Source: Bradyrhizobium sp. 195
GTDB taxonomy: Bacteria; Pseudomonadota; Alphaproteobacteria; Rhizobiales; Xanthobacteraceae
Length of the DNA stretch: 64,000 bases
Assembly (NCBI RefSeq): GCF_023101665.1
Contig: NZ_CP082161.1
Location: 186,001-250,000, forward strand
Reading direction: 5' to 3'
This document shows, piece after piece, positions 1 through 9,045 of the stretch. Positions within the stretch are counted from its first letter, which is position 1; the number at the start of each line of letters is the position of its first letter. The notes beneath the pieces were generated by a model. That model ran no database searches and was not told the DNA's origin. It was given only the letters and a program-made list of their open reading frames with translations. A program made the translations under genes and the position numbers.

Positions 1-173
1 TTGGGCATCGCATGCGGGCAACGGCAGCGGTCGGCCAGCTCTCGATCGCCAGCCTGCCAGCGCCGCAGCCATTTGTAGCCCACGTCAGGGCTGATGTTGA
101 ACCGTCGGCACAACTCGCGCCGATTGGCGCCCTCCTGCAAAGCCAGCCGCACGAACTCGTGACGCTGATCCAT
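1..173 (-). CDS. IS481-family transposase, N-terminal fragment (cut by the window edge)
   Basis: The minus strand from an ATG at 173 encodes about 57 residues starting MDQRHEFVRLALQEGANRRE and continuing into a helix-turn-helix (LCRRFNISPDVGYKWLRRWQ). That is the N-terminal DNA-binding part of IS481-type transposases, followed in the family by a DDE integrase domain that would lie to the left of base 1. The frame is open to the window edge. It is too short to be in a list of long reading frames but the helix-turn-helix is clear. Confidence 0.75.
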   Translation of the reverse strand, partial: MDQRHEFVRLALQEGANRRELCRRFNISPDVGYKWLRRWQAGDRELADRCRCPHAMP

Positions 174-259
174 TGCTGACACCTCACTCCAGGGCATGGA
201 CGGCCTCCCGAATCGGACCAATCCAGCCAATGTTGATGTGTCAGCTATGTCTCCGAACA
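1..259 (-). mobile_element. IS481-type insertion sequence, right-hand end only
   Basis: The window opens inside an insertion sequence read on the minus strand. The end is inferred at about position 259, where the minus strand begins TGTTCGGAGACATAGCTGAC, a TGT-type terminus usual for IS481 elements. The transposase start lies about 85 bases inside this end. The other end and any target duplication are outside the window, so the exact boundary and whether the element is intact cannot be judged. Confidence 0.65.
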
Positions 260-271
260 CCCGTCAGTGAT

Positions 272-305
272 CTGTCCGGGCTAAACAACAAGCCGGGCGA
301 TGACA
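272..305. repeat. short hairpin repeat, 'CCGGGCTAAACAACAAGCCGGG' type
   Basis: An inverted repeat with CCGGGC and GCCGGGC arms around TAAACAACAA. The same core occurs in opposite orientation at 16084-16121. It lies only about 13 bases beyond the inferred IS end. Confidence 0.6.
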
Positions 306-335
306 GTTGAGAGTGTGACGGAGCTTCGCCCAACC

Positions 336-422
336 CGTCATTGCGAGCGTAGCGAAGCAATCCAGAAGTGCGCGCGCCGAAGCAGTCTGGATTGCTTCGT
401 CGCAGTGCTCCTCGCAATGACG
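336..422. repeat. intergenic inverted repeat, 'CGTCATTGCGAG' family (copy 1)
   Basis: The ends CGTCATTGCGAG and CTCGCAATGACG are inverted, with inner arms around AGCAATCCAG/CTGGATTGCTTCG. Other copies are at 36755-36841 and 61820-61924. It lies just downstream of purC and could fold as a long hairpin in the transcript. Confidence 0.85.
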
Positions 423-443
423 GAGCGAAAGGCGACGATGGAG

Positions 444-1358
444 CTAGATCTTAAGCTCTTCCCCCGTCACCCGCCGATACGCTTCCAGGTACCGCTTGCT
501 GGTTGCGTCCACTACGCTCGCCGGCAGCGGGGGCGGCGGGGCGTCGCCGTTCCAGCGGCCGGCACGGCGCTCGACGTCGAGATAGTCGCGCAAGGGTTGC
601 TTGTCGAAGCTCGCCTGAGGTTGGCCGGGCGTGTAGGCGCTGGCTGCCCAGAAGCGCGAGGAATCCGGCGTCATCACCTCGTCGATCAGGATGATGCGGC
701 CGTCCTTGTCACGGCCGAACTCGAACTTGGTGTCGGCGATGATGATGCCCTGCTCGCGGGCCAGCTCCTCGCCGAGCGTGTAGATCGCGCGCGTCATGCT
801 CTCCAGCGTGTAGGCGACCTCGTCGCCGACCACCGTGCGCATCGTCGCGACGGTGATGTTCTCGTCATGGCCGCTCTCGGCCTTGGTTGCCGGGCTGAAG
901 ATGGCAGGCTCGAGCTTCTCGCTCTCGACGAGTCCGGCCTTCAGCTTTTCGCCGGCCAGCGTGCCGCTCGCGGCGTATTCCTTCCAGGCCGAGCCCGAGA
1001 GATAGCCGCGGATCACGCATTCGATCGGGAACACAGTGGTGCGCTTGCACAGCATGGCGCGGCCGAGAATCTCGGCGCGGTGTGGCTTCAAGGCCGGTAC
1101 GGCCGCCAAAATCGCGTCGGTGTCGGCGCTGATCATGTGATGCGGCACCACGCCTTCGAGCTCGTTGAACCACCAGGCGCTGATTTGGGTCAGCACCGCC
1201 CCCTTCATCGGAATGGTCTCGCCCATCACGACGTCGAAGGCGCTAATGCGGTCGGTGGTGACGAGCAGCAGGCGGTCGCCGTCGACGTCGTAGATATCGC
1301 GCACCTTGCCGCGTCCGATCTTGGTCAGGGGCAGGTCGCTGGAGAGCATGCTGGTCAT
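444..1358 (-). CDS. purC: phosphoribosylaminoimidazole-succinocarboxamide synthase (SAICAR synthase)
   Basis: PurC joins aspartate to CAIR using ATP, giving SAICAR in de novo purine synthesis in the cytosol. The protein of 304 residues begins with the glycine-rich [20 protein letters not shown] segment that is typical of the N-terminal ATP-binding fold and carries [10 protein letters not shown] and [14 protein letters not shown] near the end, the substrate and metal region. The length fits the roughly 300-residue form of the family, not the shorter 240-residue form. An upstream in-frame ATG at 1397 has no ribosome site, so the ATG at 1358 is preferred. It stands alone, with no other pur genes beside it. 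Confidence 0.93.
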   Translation of the reverse strand: MTSMLSSDLPLTKIGRGKVRDIYDVDGDRLLLVTTDRISAFDVVMGETIPMKGAVLTQISAWWFNELEGVVPHHMISADTDAILAAVPALKPHRAEILGRAMLCKRTTVFPIECVIRGYLSGSAWKEYAASGTLAGEKLKAGLVESEKLEPAIFSPATKAESGHDENITVATMRTVVGDEVAYTLESMTRAIYTLGEELAREQGIIIADTKFEFGRDKDGRIILIDEVMTPDSSRFWAASAYTPGQPQASFDKQPLRDYLDVERRAGRWNGDAPPPPLPASVVDATSKRYLEAYRRVTGEELKI

Positions 1359-1435
1359 CGGCAAATCTTTCGCAGACAAGGCTTTCAGGCAGGACATCCG
1401 ACCGCGTGAATGGCGCGGCCGGAAGCCGGAATAGC

Positions 1436-2353
1436 CTATTCCGGCAGCGGAATGAACTCATGTTCCTGCGGAACTGCGGCGAAGCGGCCGGTTTTCCAGT
1501 CCTGCTTGGCCTGCTCGATCCGCTCCTTGCTGGAGGAGACGAAATTCCACCAGACGTGGCGTGGCCCCTCCAGCGCATCGCCGCCGAGAAACATCATCCG
1601 CGTCGCCTTCAGCGCCTTCACGGTGATGCGGTCGCCGGGCCGGAAGATCAGCAATCGCGGTGCCTCGTAACGCTCATTGGCGATCTCGACCTCGCCGTCG
1701 ACGATGTAGATCGCGCGCTCCTCATGATCAGGATCGAGCGGCACACTCGCGCCCGCGACCGCCGTGACCTCGGTGTAGAACCAGGGCGACACCATGGAAA
1801 CCGGCGAGGCGATGCCGAAGGTCGAGCCCGCGATCACCCGCGCGGTAAAATCGCGCTCGGAGATCATCGGCAAATCGCCGGCCGCGTAGTGCTGGAACGA
1901 CGGCGCGATCTCCTCCGATCCCGCCGGCAGCGCGATCCAGCTCTGCAGGCCGAGCATTTTCTGGCCGGAGGCACGCTGCGCATCAGGCGTACGCTCGGAA
2001 TGGGCGATGCCGCGCCCGGCGGTCATCAAATTCATCGCGCCCGGCGCGATCTCCTGGACATTGCCCTCGCTGTCGCGATGCATGATCGCGCCGTCGAACA
2101 GATAGGTCACGGTGGCGAGCCCGATATGCGGATGCGGCCGCACGTCCATGCCCTTGCCGGAGACGAATTGCACCGGCCCGAAATGGTCGAAGAAGATGAA
2201 CGGCCCGACCATCTGCCGCTTGCCATGCGGCAGCGCGCGCCGCACCGCGAATCCGTCACCGAGATCACGCGTGCGCGGCACGATGACGAGATCGAGCGCG
2301 TCGCAGGACATGGGATCGCCGAGCACGGGATCGTTCGAGGGTTGCCAGCTCAT
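1436..2353 (-). CDS. pirin family protein
   Basis: A 305-residue bicupin. The N-terminal half has the pirin signature [20 protein letters not shown] with the metal-binding His residues, followed by [10 protein letters not shown]; the C-terminal half has the second cupin ([20 protein letters not shown]). Pirins bind iron; some members oxidise quercetin and others act as redox-sensing co-regulators, and the sequence does not say which applies here. The start at 2353 is set by a good AAGGAGT ribosome site; a longer frame to 2455 has none. It is about 80 bases upstream of purC on the same strand but the purpose of that association is unclear. Confidence 0.85.
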   Translation of the reverse strand: MSWQPSNDPVLGDPMSCDALDLVIVPRTRDLGDGFAVRRALPHGKRQMVGPFIFFDHFGPVQFVSGKGMDVRPHPHIGLATVTYLFDGAIMHRDSEGNVQEIAPGAMNLMTAGRGIAHSERTPDAQRASGQKMLGLQSWIALPAGSEEIAPSFQHYAAGDLPMISERDFTARVIAGSTFGIASPVSMVSPWFYTEVTAVAGASVPLDPDHEERAIYIVDGEVEIANERYEAPRLLIFRPGDRITVKALKATRMMFLGGDALEGPRHVWWNFVSSSKERIEQAKQDWKTGRFAAVPQEHEFIPLPE

Positions 2354-2462
2354 GGGGGACTCCTTTTTCGCTTTGTTGGAGGCGAGCCTAGCAGGAATTT
2401 GCAGCGTCGTCGCGACAAGGGCCAGGCGAGACGTCGTGTCGCAATAGCGCCACATATTCCGC

Positions 2463-2586
2463 TGTCATGCCCCGGCTTGACCGGGGCATCCAGTACGCCG
2501 CGGCCTCTCGATTCTATCACTGCTGTCTCGGAGTACTGGATCGCCCGGTCCTGGTGCGCAATTGCGCACTGGCCGGGCGATGACAG
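2463..2586. repeat. intergenic inverted repeat, 'TGTCATGCCCCGG...GGGCGATGACAG' family (copy 1)
   Basis: The outer ends TGTCATG and GATGACA are inverted; the inside carries GGCATCCAGTACGCCGCGG and the palindrome GTGCGCAATTGCGCAC. Related copies are at 33478-33600 and 61531-61652. Confidence 0.85.
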
Positions 2587-2595
2587 TCTCCGAGC

Positions 2596-2688
2596 CGTAG
2601 GGTGGGCAAAGCGAAGCGTGCCCACGCATCTGTTGCAATATTGACGAGGTCGTGGGCACGGCGCTAACGCGCCTTTGCCCACCCTACG
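2596..2688. repeat. intergenic inverted repeat, 'CGTAGGGTGGGCAAAG' family (copy 1)
   Basis: The ends CGTAGGGTGGGCAAAG and CTTTGCCCACCCTACG are perfect inverted repeats, with inner GTGCCCAC/GTGGGCAC arms. Other copies are near 11000, 20478, 34939 and 61663. Confidence 0.85.
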
Positions 2689-2777
2689 ATTTTGAGGTGA
2701 GCGCCGATGATCCTTGAAAAAGCCGGCACAACAACCGATGTTCGGCTGCTTTCAACCGCGACCGATCGCATCGCCCG

Positions 2778-3839
2778 ATGACCCTTGCCGCAACCGAGCT
2801 TGCCTTTCGCGCCGCCAGCGTCGCGCTGCTGCTGGTGCTGGCTGCGTCATTGGTCGCCGATTTCCGCAACGTGCTGGCGGGGCGGCTTGGTGCGGCGCTC
2901 GCACTGGGCCTGGCCGCGCATGCGGTGAGCTACTCGGTGGATGTCACGTCGCGGGTCCCGGCATCGCATGCGCCGCTGATCGCTCTGTCGACCGGCAACA
3001 TCGTGGTGTTCTGGCTGTTCACGCGTGCACTGTTCGACGACGAGTTTCGCCTCCGCTGGTGGCACGGATGGGTCTGGGCGCTGGTGACCGCGTTCAGCTT
3101 CGCAGGCTGTGTCTGGATTGCGCCCAGTGGCCACGTGCGCTTCTCGGTGACGGTGGTCAACCTGATCGTGCTCGGTTTCATCGCGCTTGCGATCGGGCAG
3201 ACGATCGCCTCGTGGCCGGCCGATCTGGTCGAGCGCCGCCGTCGCGTTCGCGTCTTCATCGTCTGTGCCGGCGCGCTCTATGGCGGGGTGAATGCGCTGC
3301 TTCAGATCTCCGTCGCGGGGTCCCGCGTCGGCGAGGCCGCCGATGCGATCAATGCCGGCGTGCTCGCCTGCATCGTCGCGGCCATCGCCTACGCCATGAT
3401 GCGCGTCGATGCCAGCGATCTGTTTCCGCTCGAAGCGAAGGCCGCGCCGGCGGTCGTTTTCTCTCCGCAAGCCACCGAGGACGCCGCCGACCAAAAGCTC
3501 ATCGACGCGCTGATGCGGCTGATGGCGGACGAGCGGATCTATCGCCAGGAGAACATCACCATCGGTGTGCTTGCGGGACGGCTGAAGATTCCGGAATACC
3601 GGCTACGCCGTCTGATCAACCAGCGGCTCGGCTACCGCAACTTCAATGTGTTCCTGAACAACCACCGCATCGAGGAAGCCAAGGCCGCGCTGGCCGATCC
3701 CGCCCAGGCCGAGGTCCCCGTCATCACCATCGCGATGGATGCCGGCTTCCAGTCGCTCGGTCCGTTCAACCGCGCCTTCAAGGCGGTCACGGGCGTGACG
3801 CCGACGGAATATCGCCGGCTCAAGGTCAATGCGGCCTAA
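2778..3839 (+). CDS. AraC-family transcriptional regulator with an N-terminal membrane domain
   Basis: 353 residues. The first 210 or so residues contain several hydrophobic helices (for example around residues 10-27, 35-50, 75-95 and 105-140), so the sensing half is probably in the inner membrane. The C-terminal 110 residues hold two helix-turn-helix units: one around ITIGVLAGRLKIPEYRLRRL and one around ITIAMDAGFQSLGPFNRAF, ending in the VTGVTPTEYRR motif typical of AraC proteins. The target genes are unknown; the next gene, a serine hydrolase, is on the same strand 142 bases downstream. No convincing ribosome site fixes the start, so the N-terminus is approximate. Confidence 0.85.
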   Translation: MTLAATELAFRAASVALLLVLAASLVADFRNVLAGRLGAALALGLAAHAVSYSVDVTSRVPASHAPLIALSTGNIVVFWLFTRALFDDEFRLRWWHGWVWALVTAFSFAGCVWIAPSGHVRFSVTVVNLIVLGFIALAIGQTIASWPADLVERRRRVRVFIVCAGALYGGVNALLQISVAGSRVGEAADAINAGVLACIVAAIAYAMMRVDASDLFPLEAKAAPAVVFSPQATEDAADQKLIDALMRLMADERIYRQENITIGVLAGRLKIPEYRLRRLINQRLGYRNFNVFLNNHRIEEAKAALADPAQAEVPVITIAMDAGFQSLGPFNRAFKAVTGVTPTEYRRLKVNAA

Positions 3840-3981
3840 TTTTTAAGCTGCTGTAATCACTTGAATATTCCAGAATCGATCGGCTCTTTCTGACTTCAGC
3901 CAGCTCATTTTCCAAATCCGGCGAGCCGCGCTCCGTCCGTTCCGGCTTCCTCCCGGCCTATGCCCCGTCAGGAGAAAGCCA

Positions 3982-5409
3982 GTGACCCGCCGCCGCCAGA
4001 TCATCCTCCTCACCGCCACCATCGCCTGTGCCGGCCTCGTGCTCGGCGCCGCGCGCGGGCGCGACGCGCCCAAGGTCGCCACCGGCTTCGTCGCCGACAT
4101 CCTGTGCTCGGAGACCTTTATCTCCGGCCTCGATCCGCAGCGCACCTTCGCGGAAACCACCGATGCCATGCCCGGCACGGGCCTGATCACCTGGGCCATG
4201 GATTACCGGGTCGATCGCGTCCGCAAGGACGTCACGGTGACGCTGTTCGGCCTCGGCCGCAGCCATGCCGTCTATCGCGAAGGCCTTGGTTGCACGCTGG
4301 ACCACGGCGCGCCGCTCGCCGACGTCACGCTGCCGCCTGACGATAAACAGCCTGCGCTGCTGCCCGAGATCGCCGGTTCCGGAATCGTGCCGCCGCAGAG
4401 CCCCGAGCTTGTCGCCGCGCTCGACCGTGCCTTCACCGAGCCCGCCCAGCCGCCTTACCGGCGCACCCGCGCGGTGGTCGTGATGAAATCCGGCCGCGTC
4501 ATCGCCGAGCGCTATGCCGATGGCATTGGACCTGAGACGCCGCTGCTCGGCTTCTCCATGACGAAATCGATGATTTCGGCGCTGGTCGGCGTGCTGGTGC
4601 GTCAGGGCAAGCTGAAGCTGGACGGACCCGCGCCGGTCGCGGCCTGGAAAAATCCCGATGATCCGCGTCACGCCATCACCGTCGATCAGCTTCTGCGCCA
4701 CACTGCAGGACTTGCGCTCGGAAGCTCTCTCGAGGCCTCACTCGGCTCAGCCTTCGAGCCGGTCAACCGGATGAAGTTCATGGAAGCGGACATGGCCGCC
4801 TATGCCGGGACCATCCCGCTCGAGACCGCGCCTGGCGCTGCCTGGAATTATCACGACGGCAATATCCTCATTCTCTCGCATCTGATCCGCGATGCGACCG
4901 ATGGCACGCCCGAAGGTGCGCTGCGTTTCGCGCGCCGCGAATTGTTCGCCCCGCTCGGCATGCGTCATGTCACGCTCCAGCTCGATGGCTCCGGCACGAT
5001 CGAGGGATCGAGCGAGATGCTCGCATCCGCGCGCGACTGGGCGCGCTTCGGCCAGCTCTATCTCGATGACGGCGTCGCCGGCGGCAAGCGTATCCTGCCG
5101 GAAGGCTGGGTGAACTACACGGTCTCGCCGACACCGAACGCGTGGGTCGGCATCGGCGCCGGCTTCTGGACCAACCAGGGCGACAGCTTTGGCGCGAAAT
5201 TTCGCGTGCAGCATGGCTGGCCGCGCGATGCGTTCTTCGCCAAGGGCACCATCGGGCAATACGCCATCGTGATTCCGTCGGAGCGGCTGGTGATCGTGCG
5301 GATGGGACGCTCGCCGAACGCCCCGCCGCAAGCGGACGGCGTGTTCGATCTCGTGCGCGACGTGGTGGCCGCAACGCGCGAGAAGGGGAAACTGGCGGGG
5401 GCGAATTGA
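3982..5409 (+). CDS. serine hydrolase of the class C beta-lactamase / penicillin-binding-protein-like family
   Basis: 475 residues with an N-terminal hydrophobic segment (about residues 7-24) that could be a signal or anchor, so it probably acts in the periplasm. The SxxK motif is SMTK at residues 192-195 and the second catalytic motif is Tyr290-His-Asp. The family contains esterases, D-aminopeptidases and 6-aminohexanoate-dimer hydrolases as well as beta-lactamases, so the substrate cannot be assigned. The first 130 residues precede the hydrolase fold and are unfamiliar. The GTG start at 3982 is supported by AGGAGAAA eight to ten bases upstream. Confidence 0.8.
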   Translation: MTRRRQIILLTATIACAGLVLGAARGRDAPKVATGFVADILCSETFISGLDPQRTFAETTDAMPGTGLITWAMDYRVDRVRKDVTVTLFGLGRSHAVYREGLGCTLDHGAPLADVTLPPDDKQPALLPEIAGSGIVPPQSPELVAALDRAFTEPAQPPYRRTRAVVVMKSGRVIAERYADGIGPETPLLGFSMTKSMISALVGVLVRQGKLKLDGPAPVAAWKNPDDPRHAITVDQLLRHTAGLALGSSLEASLGSAFEPVNRMKFMEADMAAYAGTIPLETAPGAAWNYHDGNILILSHLIRDATDGTPEGALRFARRELFAPLGMRHVTLQLDGSGTIEGSSEMLASARDWARFGQLYLDDGVAGGKRILPEGWVNYTVSPTPNAWVGIGAGFWTNQGDSFGAKFRVQHGWPRDAFFAKGTIGQYAIVIPSERLVIVRMGRSPNAPPQADGVFDLVRDVVAATREKGKLAGAN

Positions 5410-5431
5410 GAGGTGTGGAGCGCCCTTTCTT

Positions 5432-5573
5432 CCTTCTCCCCTTGGTGGGAGAAGGTGGCGCGAAGCGCCGGATGAGGGGTATGTCTCCGCAAACTCACCT
5501 GCTGAAGCGTTTGCGACATACCCCTCACCCGGCTGCGCTTCGCGCATCCACCCTCTCCCACAAGGGGCGAGGG
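5432..5573. repeat. intergenic inverted repeat, 'CTCCCC...GGGGAG' large family (copy 1)
   Basis: A long inverted repeat with outer arms around CCTTCTCCCC/GGGGCGAGGG and inner arms around GGATGAGGGGTATG/CATACCCCTCACCC. Related copies are at 11136-11288, 26542-26670, 30188-30324 and 54049-54166. It separates two convergent genes and may act as a bidirectional terminator. Confidence 0.85.
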
Positions 5574-5600
5574 TGCACCGTCTGCGCGGCTAGAATCTAA

Positions 5601-6968
5601 TTACCTTCCCAATTCCGTCGCCTGCGCCACGCGATCGAACCGCTCCAGCGTCATGATCGCGTCCGCGAATTTCTCCGCGCGCGCGTTCAGCACCGGCCGC
5701 GCCAGCGTCAGGAATTTCTGCTGCATCGCCTGCGCGTCGGGAAAGGAGGTCGGCTCACCCGAGGGATCGGCATAGAGCCGCTCATGCACGCCGTCGTCCG
5801 TCGTGATACTCACGCGTGCACCAAAAGGATGCGTGCGGCCGATTTCGAGCCGGTCGTCCTGCACCACGTCGAACTTGTCGGCGAGCGCGTCGATCGCGGC
5901 GTCGCCAAGGCGGCTGTAATCGTCCCAGCCGAATGAACCCTGGTCGAGCGCGAGCGCGCCGGTGAAGAACATCGAGAACTGGCCGCCGACGATCGAGGTC
6001 GGATGACGTTTGGTGGCGGCATCGCCGGTCAGCGTGATGCCGTTGCGGTGCAGCCCGATCTCGACGCGCTTGACCTGGTCGGGCGTCAGATTGTGCTCGC
6101 GCCGCATCGCGATCAGCGCGTCGATGGCGGCATGGGTATAGCGGCAGCTCGGATACGGCTTCACGCCGATCTTCATGGTCTCGTAGCTCTTGCCGAGCTC
6201 GGCGACCGCTTTGCCCGGATGCGCATCGTCGGTGTAGCCGGCGAGCAGGCCGTGCTTGCCTTCGACCGATTCTGTCGCGCCGACGAAATCGTTGCGTGCC
6301 AGCGTCGCGGCGATCACGCCGTTCATCGCGGCGGCGCCGACCTGGTAGCGCTTGTTCCAGGCGCCGTTGACCAGGAATTGCAGCGAGCCGGCGGCCTGGC
6401 TGCCGGAGACGCCGAAGGCGGCGACGAGCTGCTGCTCGGAGAGGCCGAACAGCTTGCCGGCGGCCGCGGCTGCGCCATAGGTGCCGGCGGTCGCGGTCGG
6501 GTGGAAGCCGCGCGCGTAATGCGAGGTCGGATCGAGCGCATTGCCGAGCCGGCAGCAGACCTCGTAACCCGCCACGATCGCGGTCAAGACATCGCGTCCG
6601 GAGGCGCCGACCATCTCGCCGACGGCGAAGGCGGCCGGAACCACCGGCGCGCTCGGATGCAGCGAGGAATCGGCGTGGGTGTCGTCGAAATCGAGGGAAT
6701 GGCCGAGCGCGCCGTTGAGCAGCGCGGCCACTGCCGGCGTCCAGGTCTTGCTGTCGCCGAACACGGTGGATTCGCCCTTGGTGTCGAGTGCCAGCGCTTC
6801 CAGCATCTTCAGCATCGACGGGGTCGATTCCGCCTCGCGCCGCGCCCGGATCGCGCTGCCGAGGAAGTCCAGCGTCAGCACTTTTGCGCGATCCAGCACC
6901 TCTGCCGGAATATCCTGGTATTTCAGATTGAAGACATAGGCGGCGAGCGTTGCAGTTTCGTGGGCCAT
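5601..6968 (-). CDS. MmgE/PrpD family protein
   Basis: 455 residues, the normal length for this family, which includes 2-methylcitrate dehydratase and cis-aconitate decarboxylase. Family features seen are LTLDFLGSAIRARRE, NGALGHSLDFDDTH around residue 90 (the conserved HxxDxDD stretch), GFHPTATAGTYGAAAAAGKLFGL near residue 160 and KPYPSCRYTHAAIDAL near residue 275. There are no prp neighbours (no prpB or prpC), so a role in the methylcitrate cycle is not supported and the substrate is unknown. The start has a GAGGAAA ribosome site. Confidence 0.88.
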   Translation of the reverse strand: MAHETATLAAYVFNLKYQDIPAEVLDRAKVLTLDFLGSAIRARREAESTPSMLKMLEALALDTKGESTVFGDSKTWTPAVAALLNGALGHSLDFDDTHADSSLHPSAPVVPAAFAVGEMVGASGRDVLTAIVAGYEVCCRLGNALDPTSHYARGFHPTATAGTYGAAAAAGKLFGLSEQQLVAAFGVSGSQAAGSLQFLVNGAWNKRYQVGAAAMNGVIAATLARNDFVGATESVEGKHGLLAGYTDDAHPGKAVAELGKSYETMKIGVKPYPSCRYTHAAIDALIAMRREHNLTPDQVKRVEIGLHRNGITLTGDAATKRHPTSIVGGQFSMFFTGALALDQGSFGWDDYSRLGDAAIDALADKFDVVQDDRLEIGRTHPFGARVSITTDDGVHERLYADPSGEPTSFPDAQAMQQKFLTLARPVLNARAEKFADAIMTLERFDRVAQATELGR

Positions 6969-7086
6969 CGTGTTTCCTCGTTTTGGCGCGCAAGTTAGGC
7001 GGGCTGAATTGGCCTTTCAAGCGGCCTTGCGGCCGCGGGCATCAGCCATGCTTCTGCTCGGCCTTAAAAGGATCGGGGCGTCAACG

Positions 7087-8202
7087 ATGGCATTCGCAGG
7101 ACAGGTGTGGGAGCGGATCAGGTCGCGGCGGACGCAACTGGGGCTAGCGATCCGGGTCACGGTCGCCGCGACCGCAGCCTATGCGCTCGCCACCGCGCTG
7201 CATCTGCTGTTGCCGCTCTGGGCGGTCCTGACCTCGCTGATCGTGACCCAGATGAGCGTCGGCCGCTCGCTGAAGGCGACGCGCGACTACATGCTCGGCA
7301 CCATCGGCGGCGCGATCTATGGCGGTGCCATCGCGATCCTGATCCCTTATTCCAGCGAAGCCGGGCTGTTGGGATTGCTGGTCCTCTCGGTCGCCCCGCT
7401 CGCCTTCATCGCCGCGATCAATCCGAGCCTGAGCGCTGCAACGGTCACCGCCGTGATCGTGCTGCTGGTCCCGACCATGCATCACTCCGATCCCATGACT
7501 TCGGCGATCGACCGCGTCAGCGAGGTCGCGGTCGGTGCGGTCACGGGTCTGCTCGTGTCGTTCCTGGTGCTGCCCTCGCGCGCGGTGCGGCAGATCCGCG
7601 CCAGCGCGGCAAAACTGCTCGAGCTGATCGCCGATGCCTTCGCTGAGCTGCTCGCGGGCCTGACGCGCGGCCGCGACAACGACGCGCTGCACCGGATTCA
7701 GGACGGCATCGGCACGGCCATGGTCAACCTCAACGCGATCGGCTCTGAGGCCGAGCGCGAGCGTGCCGCACGCCTGTCGAGCGGGCCGGACACCGGCCCG
7801 CTGCTGCGAACCATCCTGCGGCTGCGGCATGACGTCGTGATGATCGGCCGCGCCACCGTGGTGCCGCTGCCGGCCGACGTGCAGATGCGGCTCGCAGGAC
7901 CGCTGACGGAAGTCTCGACGGTGATCGCGCGCTTCCTGCGTTCGGCCGCCGCGGCCTTGCGCGAAGGCGCCGGTGCGCCGCCGATCCATCCCGTCCACGT
8001 CGCGCTCCAGCATTATGCCGAAGCGGTCGCCGCCGTCCGTCACGATGGCCTGATCCGCGGTCAGCCCGGCGACACCGCCGAACGCTTTTTTGCGCTCGGC
8101 TTCTCGCTGGAGCAGATGCACCAGAATCTCTGCGATCTCGATCGCGTCGTTGGCGAATGGTCGGAGGCCTCGGCCGACAAATCCGCGCGCGTTGCGGAGT
8201 GA
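7087..8202 (+). CDS. FUSC-family membrane transporter
   Basis: 371 residues. The N-terminal 170 residues form about six membrane helices (ATAAYALATALHLLLPLWAV, then a run to LLVSFLVLPSRAVRQ) and the rest is a soluble helical region. This is the half-size arrangement of the FUSC/aromatic-acid-exporter superfamily (compare YccS and AaeB). The substrate is unknown. The frame is open from 6970; the ATG at 7087 is chosen because AAAAGGATCGGGG lies upstream, while the earlier ATGs have no ribosome site. It is divergent from the MmgE/PrpD gene. Confidence 0.8.
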   Translation: MAFAGQVWERIRSRRTQLGLAIRVTVAATAAYALATALHLLLPLWAVLTSLIVTQMSVGRSLKATRDYMLGTIGGAIYGGAIAILIPYSSEAGLLGLLVLSVAPLAFIAAINPSLSAATVTAVIVLLVPTMHHSDPMTSAIDRVSEVAVGAVTGLLVSFLVLPSRAVRQIRASAAKLLELIADAFAELLAGLTRGRDNDALHRIQDGIGTAMVNLNAIGSEAERERAARLSSGPDTGPLLRTILRLRHDVVMIGRATVVPLPADVQMRLAGPLTEVSTVIARFLRSAAAALREGAGAPPIHPVHVALQHYAEAVAAVRHDGLIRGQPGDTAERFFALGFSLEQMHQNLCDLDRVVGEWSEASADKSARVAE

Positions 8203-8515
8203 GTGCGAGCGTGTCCGTGTAAACGTCGGCCTTCGACAGCAATACGTACGTCGCGCGGCTCAGCCGTGATCGGCTTCCTCCTGAGACGCTGCACGCACCG
8301 GTTCCATCGGGTCATGCTGCTGACGCATTCTCTGTCTTAGTGGCTGCGAAGCTAAAAACACGACGTGTGGACCACCCCGGTTCTCACAACGGTTCCGTAG
8401 CCAGGGGTTGGCTCGAATCCGCAAAAGATTGGCTCAAGTTCATGAACGCTTCGGCGTTGGCTTGACCACGTTCGCGGTTCTGGAACCGGACAAAACCTAA
8501 AAAATCACAGGACTT
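8203..8515. other. gene-free intergenic stretch upstream of the RlpA-like gene
   Basis: About 310 bases without a supportable gene or known repeat. The last 30 bases are AT-richer (AACCTAAAAAATCACAGGA) and carry the AGGA ribosome site of the next gene. Confidence 0.5.
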
Positions 8516-9010
8516 ATGATGCTATTCCGCTCGAGCGCCGCAGTTTGCGGCGCCCTGGTTGCGCTTGCCGTTTCTGTTTCCGTTGCGCGAAGTGAAACGC
8601 GTGGGGATCACTCAAGTGCCGTCGTTGATGCCGCCTCTGGCGATGCCATCGTTGGCGCGGCGTCCACGTACAATCCATTCAAGCCGGGCAAGGAGGAGGG
8701 CGGTCCGAAGACAGCCTCAGGCGAGCGTTATGATCCCTCTGCCTGGACGGGTGCCATCAAGACGAGCTTGCGCCGGAAATTTGGTGGGGTCGGATTTGGC
8801 GGGAGGCCCAAATTTGCCCTCGTCGAGGCCGTGGGCAAGAAGGTCATCGTCAAGATAAATGACGTGGGGCCGCTCAGACCTGGCCGCATCATTGACCTCA
8901 ACGAGCGGACGATGCGCCATTTCGATCCGAGCATGGACCTCGGTGTGATTCCCGACGTGAGAGTTAGTCCGCTTGCAGGGGACAATTGGACCCCGGGGCC
9001 GGCTGGCTGA
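8516..9010 (+). CDS. rlpA: RlpA-like secreted double-psi beta-barrel protein
   Basis: 164 residues with a cleavable signal peptide (about residues 1-26, ending VSVARSE). The DPBB fold is recognised by GAASTYN at 47-53, KTASGERYDPSAWTGA at 65-80 and the C-terminal VKINDVGPLRPGRIIDLNER at 112-131. RlpA proteins cleave naked peptidoglycan strands at septa in some bacteria. Here Asp116 of the NDxGP motif is present, but the position after TGA, where catalytic RlpA proteins have His (A-H-R/K-T), is Ile81, so lytic activity is doubtful. There is no SPOR domain. Confidence 0.78.
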   Translation: MMLFRSSAAVCGALVALAVSVSVARSETRGDHSSAVVDAASGDAIVGAASTYNPFKPGKEEGGPKTASGERYDPSAWTGAIKTSLRRKFGGVGFGGRPKFALVEAVGKKVIVKINDVGPLRPGRIIDLNERTMRHFDPSMDLGVIPDVRVSPLAGDNWTPGPAG

Positions 9011-9045
9011 ACACGGGCGTGTTCATCAATGTCGGCCCGCGCGAG

